A stretch of 64,000 nucleotides of DNA from Lachnospiraceae bacterium (GTDB lineage: Bacteria > Bacillota > Clostridia > Lachnospirales > Lachnospiraceae), in contig JAGBMJ010000103.1 in NCBI GenBank assembly GCA_017634975.1, positions 62,001 through 126,000 on the forward strand. The letters run 5' to 3'. The position numbers and the translations under genes are program-made. The notes under the pieces were generated by a model. It worked only from the letters and a program-made list of their open reading frames with translations, was not told the origin of the DNA and did not search any database. Each line of letters begins with the position of its first letter. The stretch's first letter is position 1. Positions 17,922 through 27,718 of the stretch are shown in pieces.

Positions 17922-20900
17922 CCAGCTGTTCGTCGATCAGATTGACAGACACCAGCGTTGACACCCCCTTCTCCTGCATCGTGATACCGTACAGACGGTC
18001 TGCTTTTTCCATCGTACCGCGGCGGTGCGTGATAACGATAAACTGCGTGTGTTTGGTCAGCTTGTGCAGGTATCCCGCATAACGGTCTACGTTGCTCTCG
18101 TCCAGAGCCGCCTCGATCTCGTCCAGCAGACAGAACGGTGACGGTTTTAGGTTCTGGATCGCAAACATCAGTGCGATCGCTGCCAGCGCCTTTTCTCCAC
18201 CGGAAAGCTGCATCATATTCTGTACTTTCTTTCCGGGCGGCTGTGCATTGATCTGGATTCCGGCTTCCAGGATATCTTCCCCTTCCATCAGCTTCAGAGT
18301 ACCGCTTCCGCCGCCAAACAGTTCCTTAAATACCTTATCAAACTCTTTTCCGATCTCTTCAAACTTTTCTGCGAACTGCTTGCGCATCGCCTCATCCAAC
18401 TCGGTAATGATGCCCTGCAGTTCCTTCTCGGCTTCAATCAGATCATCATGCTGCCCCTTCAGGAACGTATACCGTTCCATCACTTCTTTAAACTCTTCGA
18501 TCGCGTTGACATTGACCGGACCCAGACGTTTGATGCCATCCTTCACTTCGGCAATACTGCGTTTTAAGAACGTTACATCCGTAAGTGTCTCATCCTTCAG
18601 CTCTTCCGCATCCCGCAGCGTGATCTCATACTCAGTCCACATATAATTGTTGAGGCCTTCCATTTCCTCACGCAGCTTCTCCATCTGCGCATTCAGGCGG
18701 AAGGTTTCCTTATCCAGTCCGGAGATCTTTTCTGCCAGTTCATCCCGCAGCTTCAAAGAAGTTTTCTGCTTTTCGGCCATCTCTTCTTTCTGCTGCTGCA
18801 GATCTGCCAGATTCTTCTGTGATTCCTCTTCGGAAGCAAAGGATGCTTCAATGGTCTTTTTAATCTCTTCGATATCGTGTTCGCGTTCCTCGATCGAACT
18901 CGTATTCTGCGCGACCGCATCCTGCGCTTCTTTCAGTTCCTGCGACAGTCTGGCGATATCGCTGTCGATACGCTCCACGTTCTGCTTTTCAAACTCCGCT
19001 TTCTGCAGGACTTTTTCCAGCTCCACTTCGCATTCCGTCACTTTGCCGGCCTGCTCTGCTTCCTCGTTGCGATATTCGTCCAGAGTTTCCGAACCTGCTG
19101 TGATCCGCTTCTCCAGCTCTGCTTCCTTTTCTGCAGACGCCTTCAGTTCGGCCTTTAAGCGTTCCTGATTCTCCTTGATATCCACGACCTGCTGCTCGAT
19201 CTGCCCCTGTTCCGCATTCAGATCGTCCACACCTCTGGTGGTCTCATCGATCTTTTCCTGCGCCTTCTGCAGATTCAGGTTTGCCGTATTCAATTTGATG
19301 AACTGCTGCTGGATCTCATACTTGACATCTTCGATCTCTACACGCAGTTTGTTTCGTTCTGCCTTGACCTTTTCGATCTCGTTCAGATACTGGTCGATCT
19401 TGGCCAGTGCATCCTTTACGCGCGCCTCGAGCTCATCCATCTCACGTCGGCGGCCCAGCAGATTGGAATTGTTCTTAAACGCACCACCGCTGATCGCGCC
19501 GCCGGGAACCAGGAGTTCTCCTTCCAGTGTGACCATACGGATACCGTAATGATATTTCTTCGCGATCTGCAGTGCGTGATCCATTGTATCGATCACCACG
19601 ATACGACCAAGCAGCGTCTTCGCCACATCCCGGTATTTTTCTTCCGTCTCTGCGATCTCATCTGCCATGCCCAGAGCACCGCGCTCATTGAGCACTTCGG
19701 GCGTCTTAAACTCCTGGGGATCCCGGATCGCATTCAAAGGCAGGAAGGTCGCACGTCCGAAGCGGTTCTGCTTCAGATATTCGATCATCTTCTTTGCCGT
19801 TTCTTCGTCTTCCGTAACGATGTTCTGGATATTACCGCCAAGCGCCGTCTCGATCGCGGTCTCAAAACGTTTCTCCGCTTTGATGATATCCGCAACGACA
19901 CCGATCACACCCTTCACATCGCTCTTCCGCTCCATGACGCGGCGCACGGAGTTTCCGTATCCTTCGTAACGCTCGGTCAGGTTCGAGATCGATTCCAGCT
20001 TGGTCTTGTCCTGATGGTATGCGACCTGCTTTTCCTGCAGTTTCCGGTCCAGTTCTCCCAGTTCATCGTGGATCTGCCCGGTGCGTTCTTCCTTCTTCTT
20101 CTGTTCAAAATTCAGCTCTTCCAGCCGTTTGTTGACATCTTCAAAATCCTTCTGCAGTCCGGCAATGATCGTCTGCTGTTCTTCCTCATTGGTCTTGGCC
20201 TGCAAAAAGCGTGAATTCAGCTCTGCCTTACGCACGTGCGTCTGTTCCAGCATCGTATCGTAACGTTCTTTGGATGCCTTGATGTTCGCACGGTCATTGA
20301 TCAGGTTGATCACTTCGTTCTTGTCAGCCTCCACAGCCCCGGAAAGCGCATCGATCTTTGCCTGGATCGCATTCAGCTTTTCTCTCTCGCCGTCCCGTTT
20401 CGCCTGGTACTCAGCCACCACATCATCCGCACCGGATTTTTGCTCGGAAAGTCCTTCTTTTTCCTTTTCTTTTTCGGTAATATTCGCGGTCAGACTGTTC
20501 ACACGCTGCTCAAAATGTTCAATATTACTCTTCGCCGACCGGATCTGCTCGTTCATAACGTTGATCTGGCCTTCCAGTCGTGTACGGATCGTCCCGGTAC
20601 TGCTTACCGCATTTCTGGCTTCTTCAATCTTTTCTTCGAGCTCTGCCAGCGTGCCTTCCATCTGCTCGTACTCGGCACGGCTTCCTTCCAGTTCCGCCTG
20701 CTGCTTTGCCAGATCGTCCGAGGCGATCTTCAGCTTTTCTTCCGTCTCGGTCAGTACGCCTGCCTTGCGTCCGTTTTCCTGCAGGAAATAATTGACATCC
20801 AGACGTTTCAGTTCTTCTTTTTTCTTCAGATATTCATGCGCCTTTTCGGACTGTTTCTCCAAAGGTCCCACCTGACGCTCCAGCTCGGACAAAATATCAT

Positions 20901-21474
20901 TGACACGTACCAGGTTTGCCTGCTCGCTTTCCAGCTTTTTCGCTGCGGCATCCTTACGCTTTTTAAATTTTACGATACCTGCCGCTTCATCAAACAGTTC
21001 ACGGCGCTCTTCCGGTTTGCCCGAAAGGATCTTGTCGATCTGTCCCTGTCCGATAATGGAATATCCTTCCTTACCGATACCGGTATCGTAAAACAGTTCA
21101 TTGACATCTTTCAGTCGGCATACACTGCCATTCATCAGGTATTCGCTCTCACCGGAACGATAGATCTTTCTGGCTACCGTCACCTCATCACAATCGATCT
21201 GAAGGGAACGGTCTGCGTTATCCAGCGTGATCGCCACGTAAGCAAAGCCCTGCGGTTTGCGCAGTTCCGTACCCGAAAAAATGACATCCTGCATGGATGC
21301 CCCACGTAACTGCTTTACTCTCTGTTCTCCCAGTACCCATCGTACTGCATCGGCCACATTGGATTTTCCGCTTCCGTTCGGTCCTACAATACCGGTGATA
21401 CCGTTGTGAAACTCAAAGCGTATTTTATTCGCAAAGGATTTAAAACCCTGTACTTCAATGGACTTTAAATACAT
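17914..21474 (-). CDS. smc: Chromosome segregation ATPase SMC
   Basis: SMC dimers with ScpA/ScpB load at parS sites and extrude DNA loops to organise the origin region. The Walker A motif GPNGSGKSNVADAVRW is at residues 32-47. Two long coiled coils flank a hinge at about 510-680 (GVIGVVADIIK to LVPGGAISGG). The ABC signature LSGGEKALAAIAL is near 1095 and Walker B (LLDEIEAALD) near 1120. With 1186 residues the protein is full length. scpA and scpB are not in the window. The start is two bases after the rnc stop, as in other Firmicutes. Confidence 0.98.
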   Translation of the reverse strand: MYLKSIEVQGFKSFANKIRFEFHNGITGIVGPNGSGKSNVADAVRWVLGEQRVKQLRGASMQDVIFSGTELRKPQGFAYVAITLDNADRSLQIDCDEVTVARKIYRSGESEYLMNGSVCRLKDVNELFYDTGIGKEGYSIIGQGQIDKILSGKPEERRELFDEAAGIVKFKKRKDAAAKKLESEQANLVRVNDILSELERQVGPLEKQSEKAHEYLKKKEELKRLDVNYFLQENGRKAGVLTETEEKLKIASDDLAKQQAELEGSRAEYEQMEGTLAELEEKIEEARNAVSSTGTIRTRLEGQINVMNEQIRSAKSNIEHFEQRVNSLTANITEKEKEKEGLSEQKSGADDVVAEYQAKRDGEREKLNAIQAKIDALSGAVEADKNEVINLINDRANIKASKERYDTMLEQTHVRKAELNSRFLQAKTNEEEQQTIIAGLQKDFEDVNKRLEELNFEQKKKEERTGQIHDELGELDRKLQEKQVAYHQDKTKLESISNLTERYEGYGNSVRRVMERKSDVKGVIGVVADIIKAEKRFETAIETALGGNIQNIVTEDEETAKKMIEYLKQNRFGRATFLPLNAIRDPQEFKTPEVLNERGALGMADEIAETEEKYRDVAKTLLGRIVVIDTMDHALQIAKKYHYGIRMVTLEGELLVPGGAISGGAFKNNSNLLGRRREMDELEARVKDALAKIDQYLNEIEKVKAERNKLRVEIEDVKYEIQQQFIKLNTANLNLQKAQEKIDETTRGVDDLNAEQGQIEQQVVDIKENQERLKAELKASAEKEAELEKRITAGSETLDEYRNEEAEQAGKVTECEVELEKVLQKAEFEKQNVERIDSDIARLSQELKEAQDAVAQNTSSIEEREHDIEEIKKTIEASFASEEESQKNLADLQQQKEEMAEKQKTSLKLRDELAEKISGLDKETFRLNAQMEKLREEMEGLNNYMWTEYEITLRDAEELKDETLTDVTFLKRSIAEVKDGIKRLGPVNVNAIEEFKEVMERYTFLKGQHDDLIEAEKELQGIITELDEAMRKQFAEKFEEIGKEFDKVFKELFGGGSGTLKLMEGEDILEAGIQINAQPPGKKVQNMMQLSGGEKALAAIALMFAIQNLKPSPFCLLDEIEAALDESNVDRYAGYLHKLTKHTQFIVITHRRGTMEKADRLYGITMQEKGVSTLVSVNLIDEQLDD

Positions 21475-21476
21475 AA

Positions 21477-22172
21477 TTACCTGTTATTCCTTTTGATATT
21501 TTCAAGTGCTTCCGCGGCAGCTGCTTTTTCCGCGCTCTTCTTATTGTGTCCGGAGCCGTTCCCTTCAATGTTCTCGCCCACATGAACACGAACCACGAAG
21601 ATCTTGTCATGCTCCGGTCCGCTTTCTTCGACCAGTTCATAACTGACACTCCCAAGCCCTTTGGCCTGTGCCAGTTCCTGCAGCTGTGTCTTGGCATCGA
21701 CCACCTGTACGGTAGGTTCCTCCTGCAGCACTTCCCGTTCGACAAATTTTCTGGCCACATCCGGACCGCCGTCCAGAAACAGGGCACCGATCAAAGCTTC
21801 ATAAGCATCCGAGGTAACCGAAGGTTTGGTGCGTCCTCCGCTGCCTTCCTCACCCTTTCCCAAAAAGATCAGATCCCCTAAGCCGATCTTTTTTGCACAT
21901 TTGGCCAGCGCTGTTTCGCACACCATAGCAGCTCGCAGCTTGGACATCTGGCCTTCCGGCATCTTAGGATGATTCCGAAAAATATGCACACTCGAAATCT
22001 GCTCCAGAACGGCATCTCCCAGAAACTCCAGTCGTTCGTTACATTCCACTTTATTGATCTTGCGCTCATGCGCATAAGAGGAATGCGTCAATGCCGTGCG
22101 CAAAAGCGTCTTATCGGTAAAGGTATACCCGATCCGCTCTTCCAGTATCGCAAAGCGTTCCTGTTCATTCAT
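21477..22172 (-). CDS. rnc: Ribonuclease III
   Basis: RNase III cleaves double-stranded RNA in rRNA precursors and regulatory duplexes. The signature ERLEFLGDAVLE with its catalytic acidic residues is at about 44-55. The DAYEALIGALFLDGG motif near 120 supplies the second acidic pair. A double-stranded-RNA-binding domain fills the last 70 residues (KTQLQELAQAKG to GSGHNKKSAEKAAA). At 231 residues it is normal. Its first bases overlap the acpP stop region by eight bases. Confidence 0.97.
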   Translation of the reverse strand: MNEQERFAILEERIGYTFTDKTLLRTALTHSSYAHERKINKVECNERLEFLGDAVLEQISSVHIFRNHPKMPEGQMSKLRAAMVCETALAKCAKKIGLGDLIFLGKGEEGSGGRTKPSVTSDAYEALIGALFLDGGPDVARKFVEREVLQEEPTVQVVDAKTQLQELAQAKGLGSVSYELVEESGPEHDKIFVVRVHVGENIEGNGSGHNKKSAEKAAAAEALENIKRNNR

Positions 22173-22410
22173 TTTTCGCTACCGCCTTGCAGATAAACTC
22201 ATGCGCATCGCGCACTGTTTTCGTCTCCGCGATCGCCTCTTCCGGGATCCGGATCTTCAGTTCCTGTTCCACCAGCCGGTAGATCTGTGCCATATCGATC
22301 GAATCCGCACCCAGTTCGGTCGCAAAGACCGAATCCGGCAGGATCTCTGCATCATATACCTGTAACGCCGTTTTTATGGCTTTTTTTAATACTTCATACT
22401 CCATTGTCAT
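22165..22410 (-). CDS. acpP: Acyl carrier protein
   Basis: This 81-residue acidic protein carries the acyl chain during fatty-acid synthesis on a phosphopantetheine arm. The attachment serine is in the motif GADSIDMAQI (family consensus DSL) near residue 36. It overlaps plsX by about 17 bases if the first ATG is used; a second ATG six bases downstream is an alternative start. The placement between plsX and rnc identifies it as the main fatty-acid ACP and not one from a polyketide system. The sequence around the serine is more divergent than in most AcpP. Confidence 0.9.
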   Translation of the reverse strand: MTMEYEVLKKAIKTALQVYDAEILPDSVFATELGADSIDMAQIYRLVEQELKIRIPEEAIAETKTVRDAHEFICKAVAKNE

Positions 22411-23416
22411 CGCCTGTCATCAGCCGTTCCCGGATCCTGTCATTGATCCTCTGTTCTTTAAAGGTCCTGCACTGCAGGATCGAATTACGCACTTCCACCG
22501 CTTCGGCAGATCCGTGTGTTTTTACCACCAGCCCGTTTAATCCGAGCAGCGGGGCTCCGCCGTATTTCTTCACATCAAAATCACGCAGGGTTTCCTTAAG
22601 TGCCGGCTTCACCATCAGCGCCCCCAGTTTGCTGCGCAGGGAACTCATCAGGCCTTTTTTGATCGTCTTTAATATAAAGGTCGCTTCCCCTTCGTACAGC
22701 TTCAGGATCACATTGCCGACAAACGCTTCCGTCACAATGACATCCGCTGCGCCGAAAGGAATATCTCTCGATTCGATACTCCCGATAAAATTGATATCTT
22801 CACACTCTTTTAAAAGCGGCATCGTCTGTTTTACCAGCGCATTGCCTTTTTCTTCCTCCGCTCCGATATTTACGATCGCCACACGAGGCTTGCTTACCTT
22901 CAGAGCGTGCTCACAGTAGATGCTGCCCATTCTTGCAAACTGTACCAGCTGCTCTGCTTTTGCATCCACGTTGGCGCCGCAGTCGATCAGAAGTGCTGCG
23001 CCTTTTTCCGTCGGAATGATCGGCGCAAGCGGCGCGCGCTCCACACCCTTGATCCGCCCTACGATCAGCTGACCGCCCACCAGGATCGCCCCGCTGGATC
23101 CTGCCGAGACAAAAGCATCGCAGGTACCGTCTTTCACCAGATACAATGCCTTTACGATAGAGGAATCCTTCTTGCGGCGTACTGCCATAACCGGCGGTTC
23201 CGCCGTCTCGATCACCTCGGAAGCATGCACGATCTTCAACCGGCTTTCATCATAACTGTATTTTTCCAGCTCACCCCGGATATCGTCTTCACGTCCTACC
23301 AGATGCACGATCACATCTTCGGCATCTTGCAGGGCATCGCATACGCCTTTTACGATCTCACCCGGTGCGTTGTCACCACCCATGGCATCCACTGCCACCC
23401 GGACCATTTCGCTCAT
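22394..23416 (-). CDS. plsX: Phosphate acyltransferase
   Basis: PlsX converts acyl-ACP to acyl-phosphate, which PlsY uses to start phosphatidic acid synthesis at the membrane. Family motifs are VAVDAMGGDNAPGEIVKG at the N-terminus, SAGSSGA near residue 105 and the NIGAEEEKGN block near 180. The length of 340 is usual. It overlaps acpP and starts about 105 bases after a terminator downstream of rpmF, so it probably has its own promoter. In many Firmicutes fapR precedes plsX; it does not here. Confidence 0.97.
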   Translation of the reverse strand: MSEMVRVAVDAMGGDNAPGEIVKGVCDALQDAEDVIVHLVGREDDIRGELEKYSYDESRLKIVHASEVIETAEPPVMAVRRKKDSSIVKALYLVKDGTCDAFVSAGSSGAILVGGQLIVGRIKGVERAPLAPIIPTEKGAALLIDCGANVDAKAEQLVQFARMGSIYCEHALKVSKPRVAIVNIGAEEEKGNALVKQTMPLLKECEDINFIGSIESRDIPFGAADVIVTEAFVGNVILKLYEGEATFILKTIKKGLMSSLRSKLGALMVKPALKETLRDFDVKKYGGAPLLGLNGLVVKTHGSAEAVEVRNSILQCRTFKEQRINDRIRERLMTGDDNGV

Positions 23417-23521
23417 GCAGACTCCTCCTACTCATAAAAATACAATCTATATAATACTAAAAATCAGCCCAAAAAGCAAGAAAAAGTGTACTTCCGCCAT
23501 ATCTGTATCTTAGATAAAACA

Positions 23522-23556
23522 AAAAGACCGTTTTCTGCACGAAAACGATCTTTCTT
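23522..23556 (-). terminator. Terminator after rpmF
   Basis: On the minus strand the hairpin AGATCGTTTTC-GTGCA-GAAAACGGTCT is followed by TTTTGTTTT. It separates rpmF from plsX. Confidence 0.8.
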
Positions 23557-23590
23557 CTTTTACTTAACGTATCTGATTCAATACAGATCC

Positions 23591-23770
23591 TTAACCAACT
23601 TCAAGGATCTCCTTCTTATTATACGCGCCGCATGCCTTGCATACTCTGTGCGGAACCATCAACGCACCACACTTGCTGCACTTTACCAGTGTCGGAGCAG
23701 TCATTTTCCAATTCGCGCGTCTTTTATCTCTTCTTCCTTTGGAAGATTTGTTCTTAGGACAAATGGACAT
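23591..23770 (-). CDS. rpmF: 50S ribosomal protein L32
   Basis: The 59-residue product starts MSICPKNKSSKGRRDKRRAN, the usual L32 start apart from the MAV-type second residues, and carries the zinc-type pairs CSKCG and CKACG. It lies just upstream of plsX, its standard neighbour, but a terminator separates them. The DUF177/YceD gene normally upstream is missing; a metallopeptidase gene is there instead. The ribosome site GGGAGGTG is strong. Confidence 0.95.
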   Translation of the reverse strand: MSICPKNKSSKGRRDKRRANWKMTAPTLVKCSKCGALMVPHRVCKACGAYNKKEILEVG

Positions 23771-23802
23771 CTTTTAGCACCTCCCTTTTTCTCAGATTAA
23801 AG

Positions 23803-23837
23803 ATTTTGATCATTCTTACAAAAAATCTGATCAAAAT
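23803..23837 (-). promoter_or_regulatory. Hairpin in the rpmF leader
   Basis: ATTTTGATCA (23803-23812) pairs with TGATCAAAAT (23828-23837) across a 15-base loop, about 35 bases upstream of the rpmF start. It may be a regulatory leader structure or an operator; no long T run follows on the minus strand, so it is not an obvious terminator. Confidence 0.35.
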
Positions 23838-23910
23838 TTACTCTTCTCTTAAATCGCACTTTGCTATTATAATCACAACGCAGCAGTTTTGTCAACCACT
23901 TTATTGCGTA

Positions 23911-26727
23911 TTATTGAAGAAACTTTTCATATTCATCGATCAAAGCTTTTGCGTACGCCAGACCTGTGCCGGTCTGTTCTCTGCAGACTTTGATCGCGTC
24001 GAGTTTCTGCCCGCTGCGGATCATCGTAAGCATCACTTCTTTTTGTTCCGGCGTGAGTCTTCCCGCCAGTTCCCGGAGCGCTTCTTCCGGGATCACGGGA
24101 TTATCGTCCTCCCGATCCATATCTTCCGGATTGGTCGGTTCTGCTGTCCCAAACGACTGCACTGCCTGTACCTGCGTTGCCGCTGCCTGCGCAGTCTGCT
24201 CCTGCTGTGACTGTGCCTGCATGGTCTGCAGATTCTGCAGATACGGATTCACCGGCTGTTGCTGTGCATACGGATTGATCTGCAGATTCTGTCCTGCGTA
24301 GGGATTGATCTGCGACTGTTGCGGTGCAGGATTGATCGCACCCCCCTGCAGTATATTGGCCGTGGAAATCTCCGTACTATTGCCGGACAGAATGCCGCCG
24401 CCCGGCTGTATATTCTGTCCCGTTGCCATTCCCTGATTCTGCTGCAGATACGGGTTGATCGGCTGCTGCGGCGGCATATTGTTCCCGCCGTTTGCTGCAT
24501 ACGGATTCACCACGCCGGCCGGCACATTCGGCATATTCGCCGCAGGCTGATTATTCCGATACGGGTTCGGTGCATTCACTGCCCGGTTCTGCACTGCATT
24601 CTGCTGTGCAGCCTTTTTCCCTTTCGTTACCTTCAGGATCACCACGATAAGGATGACGAGCGCGACTCCGATCATTCCGAGTGCAACTACCATTGCGACT
24701 GTCTTTCTGGAATCCCCTTCTTCACGATCTTTTTCTGCAGGATCATCGACATCATCTCCATCCTGATCCGTCGTATCCTCCGGTTTTTCTGCTATCGTAG
24801 GTTCCGCATCACCCGTCGGCTCCGGATCTCCGGTCTGCGCAGGGACAATGGCTTCACCGCCTCCGCCCCAATATGTTGTGGCAATGTGCGGATCATACTC
24901 ATTCACTACCGTACGTTCATCCACCAATCCTACTGTATACTTGATATCATCTGCATACAGATCAAAGCGTGGGTTCTGGATCGGATTATTCAGCCCCACA
25001 TTCTCCAGGGTTTCCTGGAAATCCTGCTGGTATTCGGAATCCACCAGCGCCAGATAGCAATCAATACCTTCATCGCGATCGTCCAGGATCACATCAAGCA
25101 GTTCAAACACCGCCGCTGCAGATACCGAATAGCTGATGTAATACATCGGCGACTGGAAGGTATGCGGGATATCGATCCACTCGTAGCATTCGTTTGTCGG
25201 AAGCAAACCACTCTGCCCCCAGGAAATGGAATCATACATCATCGATCCAAAACGCCCGGAATATTCGGTACAGCAATCGTAGTAGATCTGGTTCAGTTTC
25301 TCCACCGTCAGGTTATCGGCATTTTTATACACCTCATACTGGAACGCATCTTCCTTGCAGCCTTCTACGGTCGCATAAGCCAGATTGAACAGTGTGTACA
25401 GCTTCATAACATCCGCATAATCGCCGTAGATATCTTCCGCATACTCCATAAAGAGCAGCTCCAATCCCTGGGAATGGATCTCCGCCAGGTCCAGATTTCC
25501 CTTATCGTAGTACCAGCTGTCTTCCGTCATATAATACATTTCGTTGTAATGTCCAAACTCGTGGATCAGTGTCTCCATATCCTGGATCGAACCGTCCGCA
25601 CAATTATAGATAAACGGAGCATTGTAGCCGCCAATGGAGATCGTATAACCGCCCGGCGCTTTTACATCACTGATGGAAAGATCATAGAGATGATGATCTT
25701 CCATATAATCCAAGGACACCAGAAGATCCGAGGAGATCTCCGGCAGATATTTCCGAAGTGTATCCAGGCAGTCCTGTTCCGTCATCTCCTGATTAAACAT
25801 ATCCATCAGCTCGTTATAATATGTTCCATAAAGCTCCATCATCAGGGAATCCTGCAGCGGAACGATCTCATTCTTTACCTGCTCACGGTATTCATCCAGT
25901 TCCGCTGTGGTATAATCACGCCCATAACGTTTATCATAAGCATATTCCGCAAAATCATTATAACCGTAGCTGCGTGCGATCTTGGTACGTACATCGACCA
26001 GTTCCAGATATAGCTCTGCGCGCTCCTGATTCTTCTGCTGAAGCAGATCTACCAGCGCTGCATTATAGCCGTCATGATCCAATGTGCCGTCCCCAAGCAA
26101 TCCGGCGAGTTCATCTTCCGTATAATCTTTTCCGTTGACCTTGGTCGTATATTCTTTATTGTACAGGACATCATACTTTAAGGACAGTTCCGTTTCCTTC
26201 GCAGACAGATCCTTCTGTTCCTGTGTCATCACGGTATAGTCCAAAATGTCCTGCCATTCATCCTCATCATCAACCCGTTCGTGAAGCACATCCGAATTGG
26301 GCGAAGTGGCGATCACATTGTAGCTGGTCATGATCTTATCGCCGATATTCGTTGTCAGCTCATCCCAGAACATCACCTCATCATCCCAGTACTCATCATC
26401 CGCTACCAGATCGGACTTGATATGTGCGATCGAATAATTGCGGGCAGCCTCGCAATAGTAATCCTCCATGCCGACGATCACATCCAGCACCTGATCGGCA
26501 TTGGCGGTATCCTGCACCAGGTCTTCCAGCCCGTCGATGATCACGTCAAAATCCGCCTCATCCATCCGTTCGTATTCATAATCCTCAAAATCCTTATCGG
26601 TATGATCCGTACGATCCGTCAGACGGCCGTCATGCTCTCCCGCCGCATATACCGTCATATTGGATAACAACGTTACTGCCGTTGCACCCGTTACGACCAC
26701 TCGTTTCCATAAATCTCTTTTTCTCAT
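23911..26727 (-). CDS. Secreted-side M3-like metallopeptidase with membrane anchor and cytosolic L12-like tail
   Basis: The order of parts is unusual. A signal peptide (residues 1-29, ending VYAAG) leads into a large peptidase domain with HEFGH (389-393) and a following EIHSQGLE glutamate, as in gluzincin M3-type oligopeptidases. An acidic, Pro-rich linker (625-675) precedes one membrane helix (676-700) and a KGKK stop-transfer sequence. The part after it should be cytosolic: a Gln/Asn/Pro-rich stretch with six NPY units (721-829), then residues 885-937, of which 905-935 (KLDAIKVCREQTGTGLAYAK) resemble the C-terminal domain of ribosomal protein L7/L12. Extracytoplasmic peptide cleavage is a family-based inference; the tail's role is unknown. 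It precedes rpmF. Confidence 0.8.
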   Translation of the reverse strand: MRKRDLWKRVVVTGATAVTLLSNMTVYAAGEHDGRLTDRTDHTDKDFEDYEYERMDEADFDVIIDGLEDLVQDTANADQVLDVIVGMEDYYCEAARNYSIAHIKSDLVADDEYWDDEVMFWDELTTNIGDKIMTSYNVIATSPNSDVLHERVDDEDEWQDILDYTVMTQEQKDLSAKETELSLKYDVLYNKEYTTKVNGKDYTEDELAGLLGDGTLDHDGYNAALVDLLQQKNQERAELYLELVDVRTKIARSYGYNDFAEYAYDKRYGRDYTTAELDEYREQVKNEIVPLQDSLMMELYGTYYNELMDMFNQEMTEQDCLDTLRKYLPEISSDLLVSLDYMEDHHLYDLSISDVKAPGGYTISIGGYNAPFIYNCADGSIQDMETLIHEFGHYNEMYYMTEDSWYYDKGNLDLAEIHSQGLELLFMEYAEDIYGDYADVMKLYTLFNLAYATVEGCKEDAFQYEVYKNADNLTVEKLNQIYYDCCTEYSGRFGSMMYDSISWGQSGLLPTNECYEWIDIPHTFQSPMYYISYSVSAAAVFELLDVILDDRDEGIDCYLALVDSEYQQDFQETLENVGLNNPIQNPRFDLYADDIKYTVGLVDERTVVNEYDPHIATTYWGGGGEAIVPAQTGDPEPTGDAEPTIAEKPEDTTDQDGDDVDDPAEKDREEGDSRKTVAMVVALGMIGVALVILIVVILKVTKGKKAAQQNAVQNRAVNAPNPYRNNQPAANMPNVPAGVVNPYAANGGNNMPPQQPINPYLQQNQGMATGQNIQPGGGILSGNSTEISTANILQGGAINPAPQQSQINPYAGQNLQINPYAQQQPVNPYLQNLQTMQAQSQQEQTAQAAATQVQAVQSFGTAEPTNPEDMDREDDNPVIPEEALRELAGRLTPEQKEVMLTMIRSGQKLDAIKVCREQTGTGLAYAKALIDEYEKFLQ

Positions 26728-26825
26728 CTTCCCTCCATTCGCAGGCTGTTTTGCGCCCTTCCCTCATAACAACAGTTCATATTATAATGCATTATTGCAC
26801 TCTTGACAACCAAGCCTCCCGGGAC

Positions 26826-27692
26826 TCAGCCGTACTTGATCATAAAATGCACTACTCCGAAAAACTCACGGATCGTATAATGGATCCCTACAGGCAGCAG
26901 TGTGGTTGCCGGTACGCTGTATGCATTTTTAAAGCCCTCGTTTTCTGCGATCATCCCGGCGCGGTATTCGTGAAAGCCGTTTGTGATGATACCGACAGCC
27001 GCATCTGCGTCCCCGATGATCTTTAAGCTGTATCGCAGGTTCTCTTCCGTCGATGTTGACCGGTCTTCCAGCAGGATACGCCCCTCCGCAATACCTTTTT
27101 CCACAAGGGATCGTTTGATACATTCCGCCTCGCTGATCCGTTCGTCCGGCCCCTGTCCGCCGGAGGCGATCACGATCGTATCCGGATTCTCTTTCATATA
27201 TTCCGCCGCTTTATCGATCCGCACCCGCAGCGGATTGGTCGGCTGATCCCCCACCAATCCAGCTCCGAGCACGATCACATAATCCAGATCCTTTTCCGGC
27301 ACGCCGGTCATGGCATCCACGATCAGTCCTTCCACGATCAGAAACAACAACAGTCCCGCTGTAAAACATGTACGGTAGATATAACGGATCACCTTCGGGA
27401 TTCTGATGATCGGCTGGTCCCTGATCTCCGCGCGAAGCATGATCATCCGCATCACACCAAACAGTGCCAGAACCGGCCACAGCCACACCAGGGACAGGTG
27501 AATCCCCGCATAGCGCAGACACACCAGAAAGTAAATTGCAGACCACAGGCTCATCGGCGCATACAGATACACCAGCAGGATACTGAACCAATGCTTCGAT
27601 CCCTTCTTCGCCTTCCGCAAAAAAATAGCCGCCACGATCAATCCAACCACAAATATGATCAGTGAAAAAACGATAATACGTACTTTTATCAT
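26826..27692 (-). CDS. YdcF/DUF218 family membrane protein, copy 1
   Basis: Four to five membrane helices in the first 130 residues are followed by a DUF218 domain (residues 135-288). Its motifs are DYVIVLGAGL, ASGGQGPDE, STSTEENLRYS and TNGFHEYRA. DUF218 members include SanA/YdcF/ElyC proteins linked to cell-envelope integrity; the biochemical activity is not established. It is a tandem paralogue of the next gene upstream, with the same domain layout, so a local duplication is likely. A gap of 26 bases suggests one transcript. Confidence 0.85.
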   Translation of the reverse strand: MIKVRIIVFSLIIFVVGLIVAAIFLRKAKKGSKHWFSILLVYLYAPMSLWSAIYFLVCLRYAGIHLSLVWLWPVLALFGVMRMIMLRAEIRDQPIIRIPKVIRYIYRTCFTAGLLLFLIVEGLIVDAMTGVPEKDLDYVIVLGAGLVGDQPTNPLRVRIDKAAEYMKENPDTIVIASGGQGPDERISEAECIKRSLVEKGIAEGRILLEDRSTSTEENLRYSLKIIGDADAAVGIITNGFHEYRAGMIAENEGFKNAYSVPATTLLPVGIHYTIREFFGVVHFMIKYG

Positions 27693-27718
27693 ATCTGTAT
27701 CCCCCCAGTCTCATCATC

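Noticed and set aside
20236-21309. 357-codon plus-strand frame, as well as similar long frames at 12186-13301 and 29962-31056
   Set aside because: Each lies antisense to a well-recognised gene (smc, the GlgB-like gene and the GH10 fusion) and encodes no recognisable protein.
24259-26013. 584-codon open frame on the plus strand
   Set aside because: It is fully antisense to the metallopeptidase gene, has no family resemblance and no ribosome site; its length is due to base composition of the real gene.
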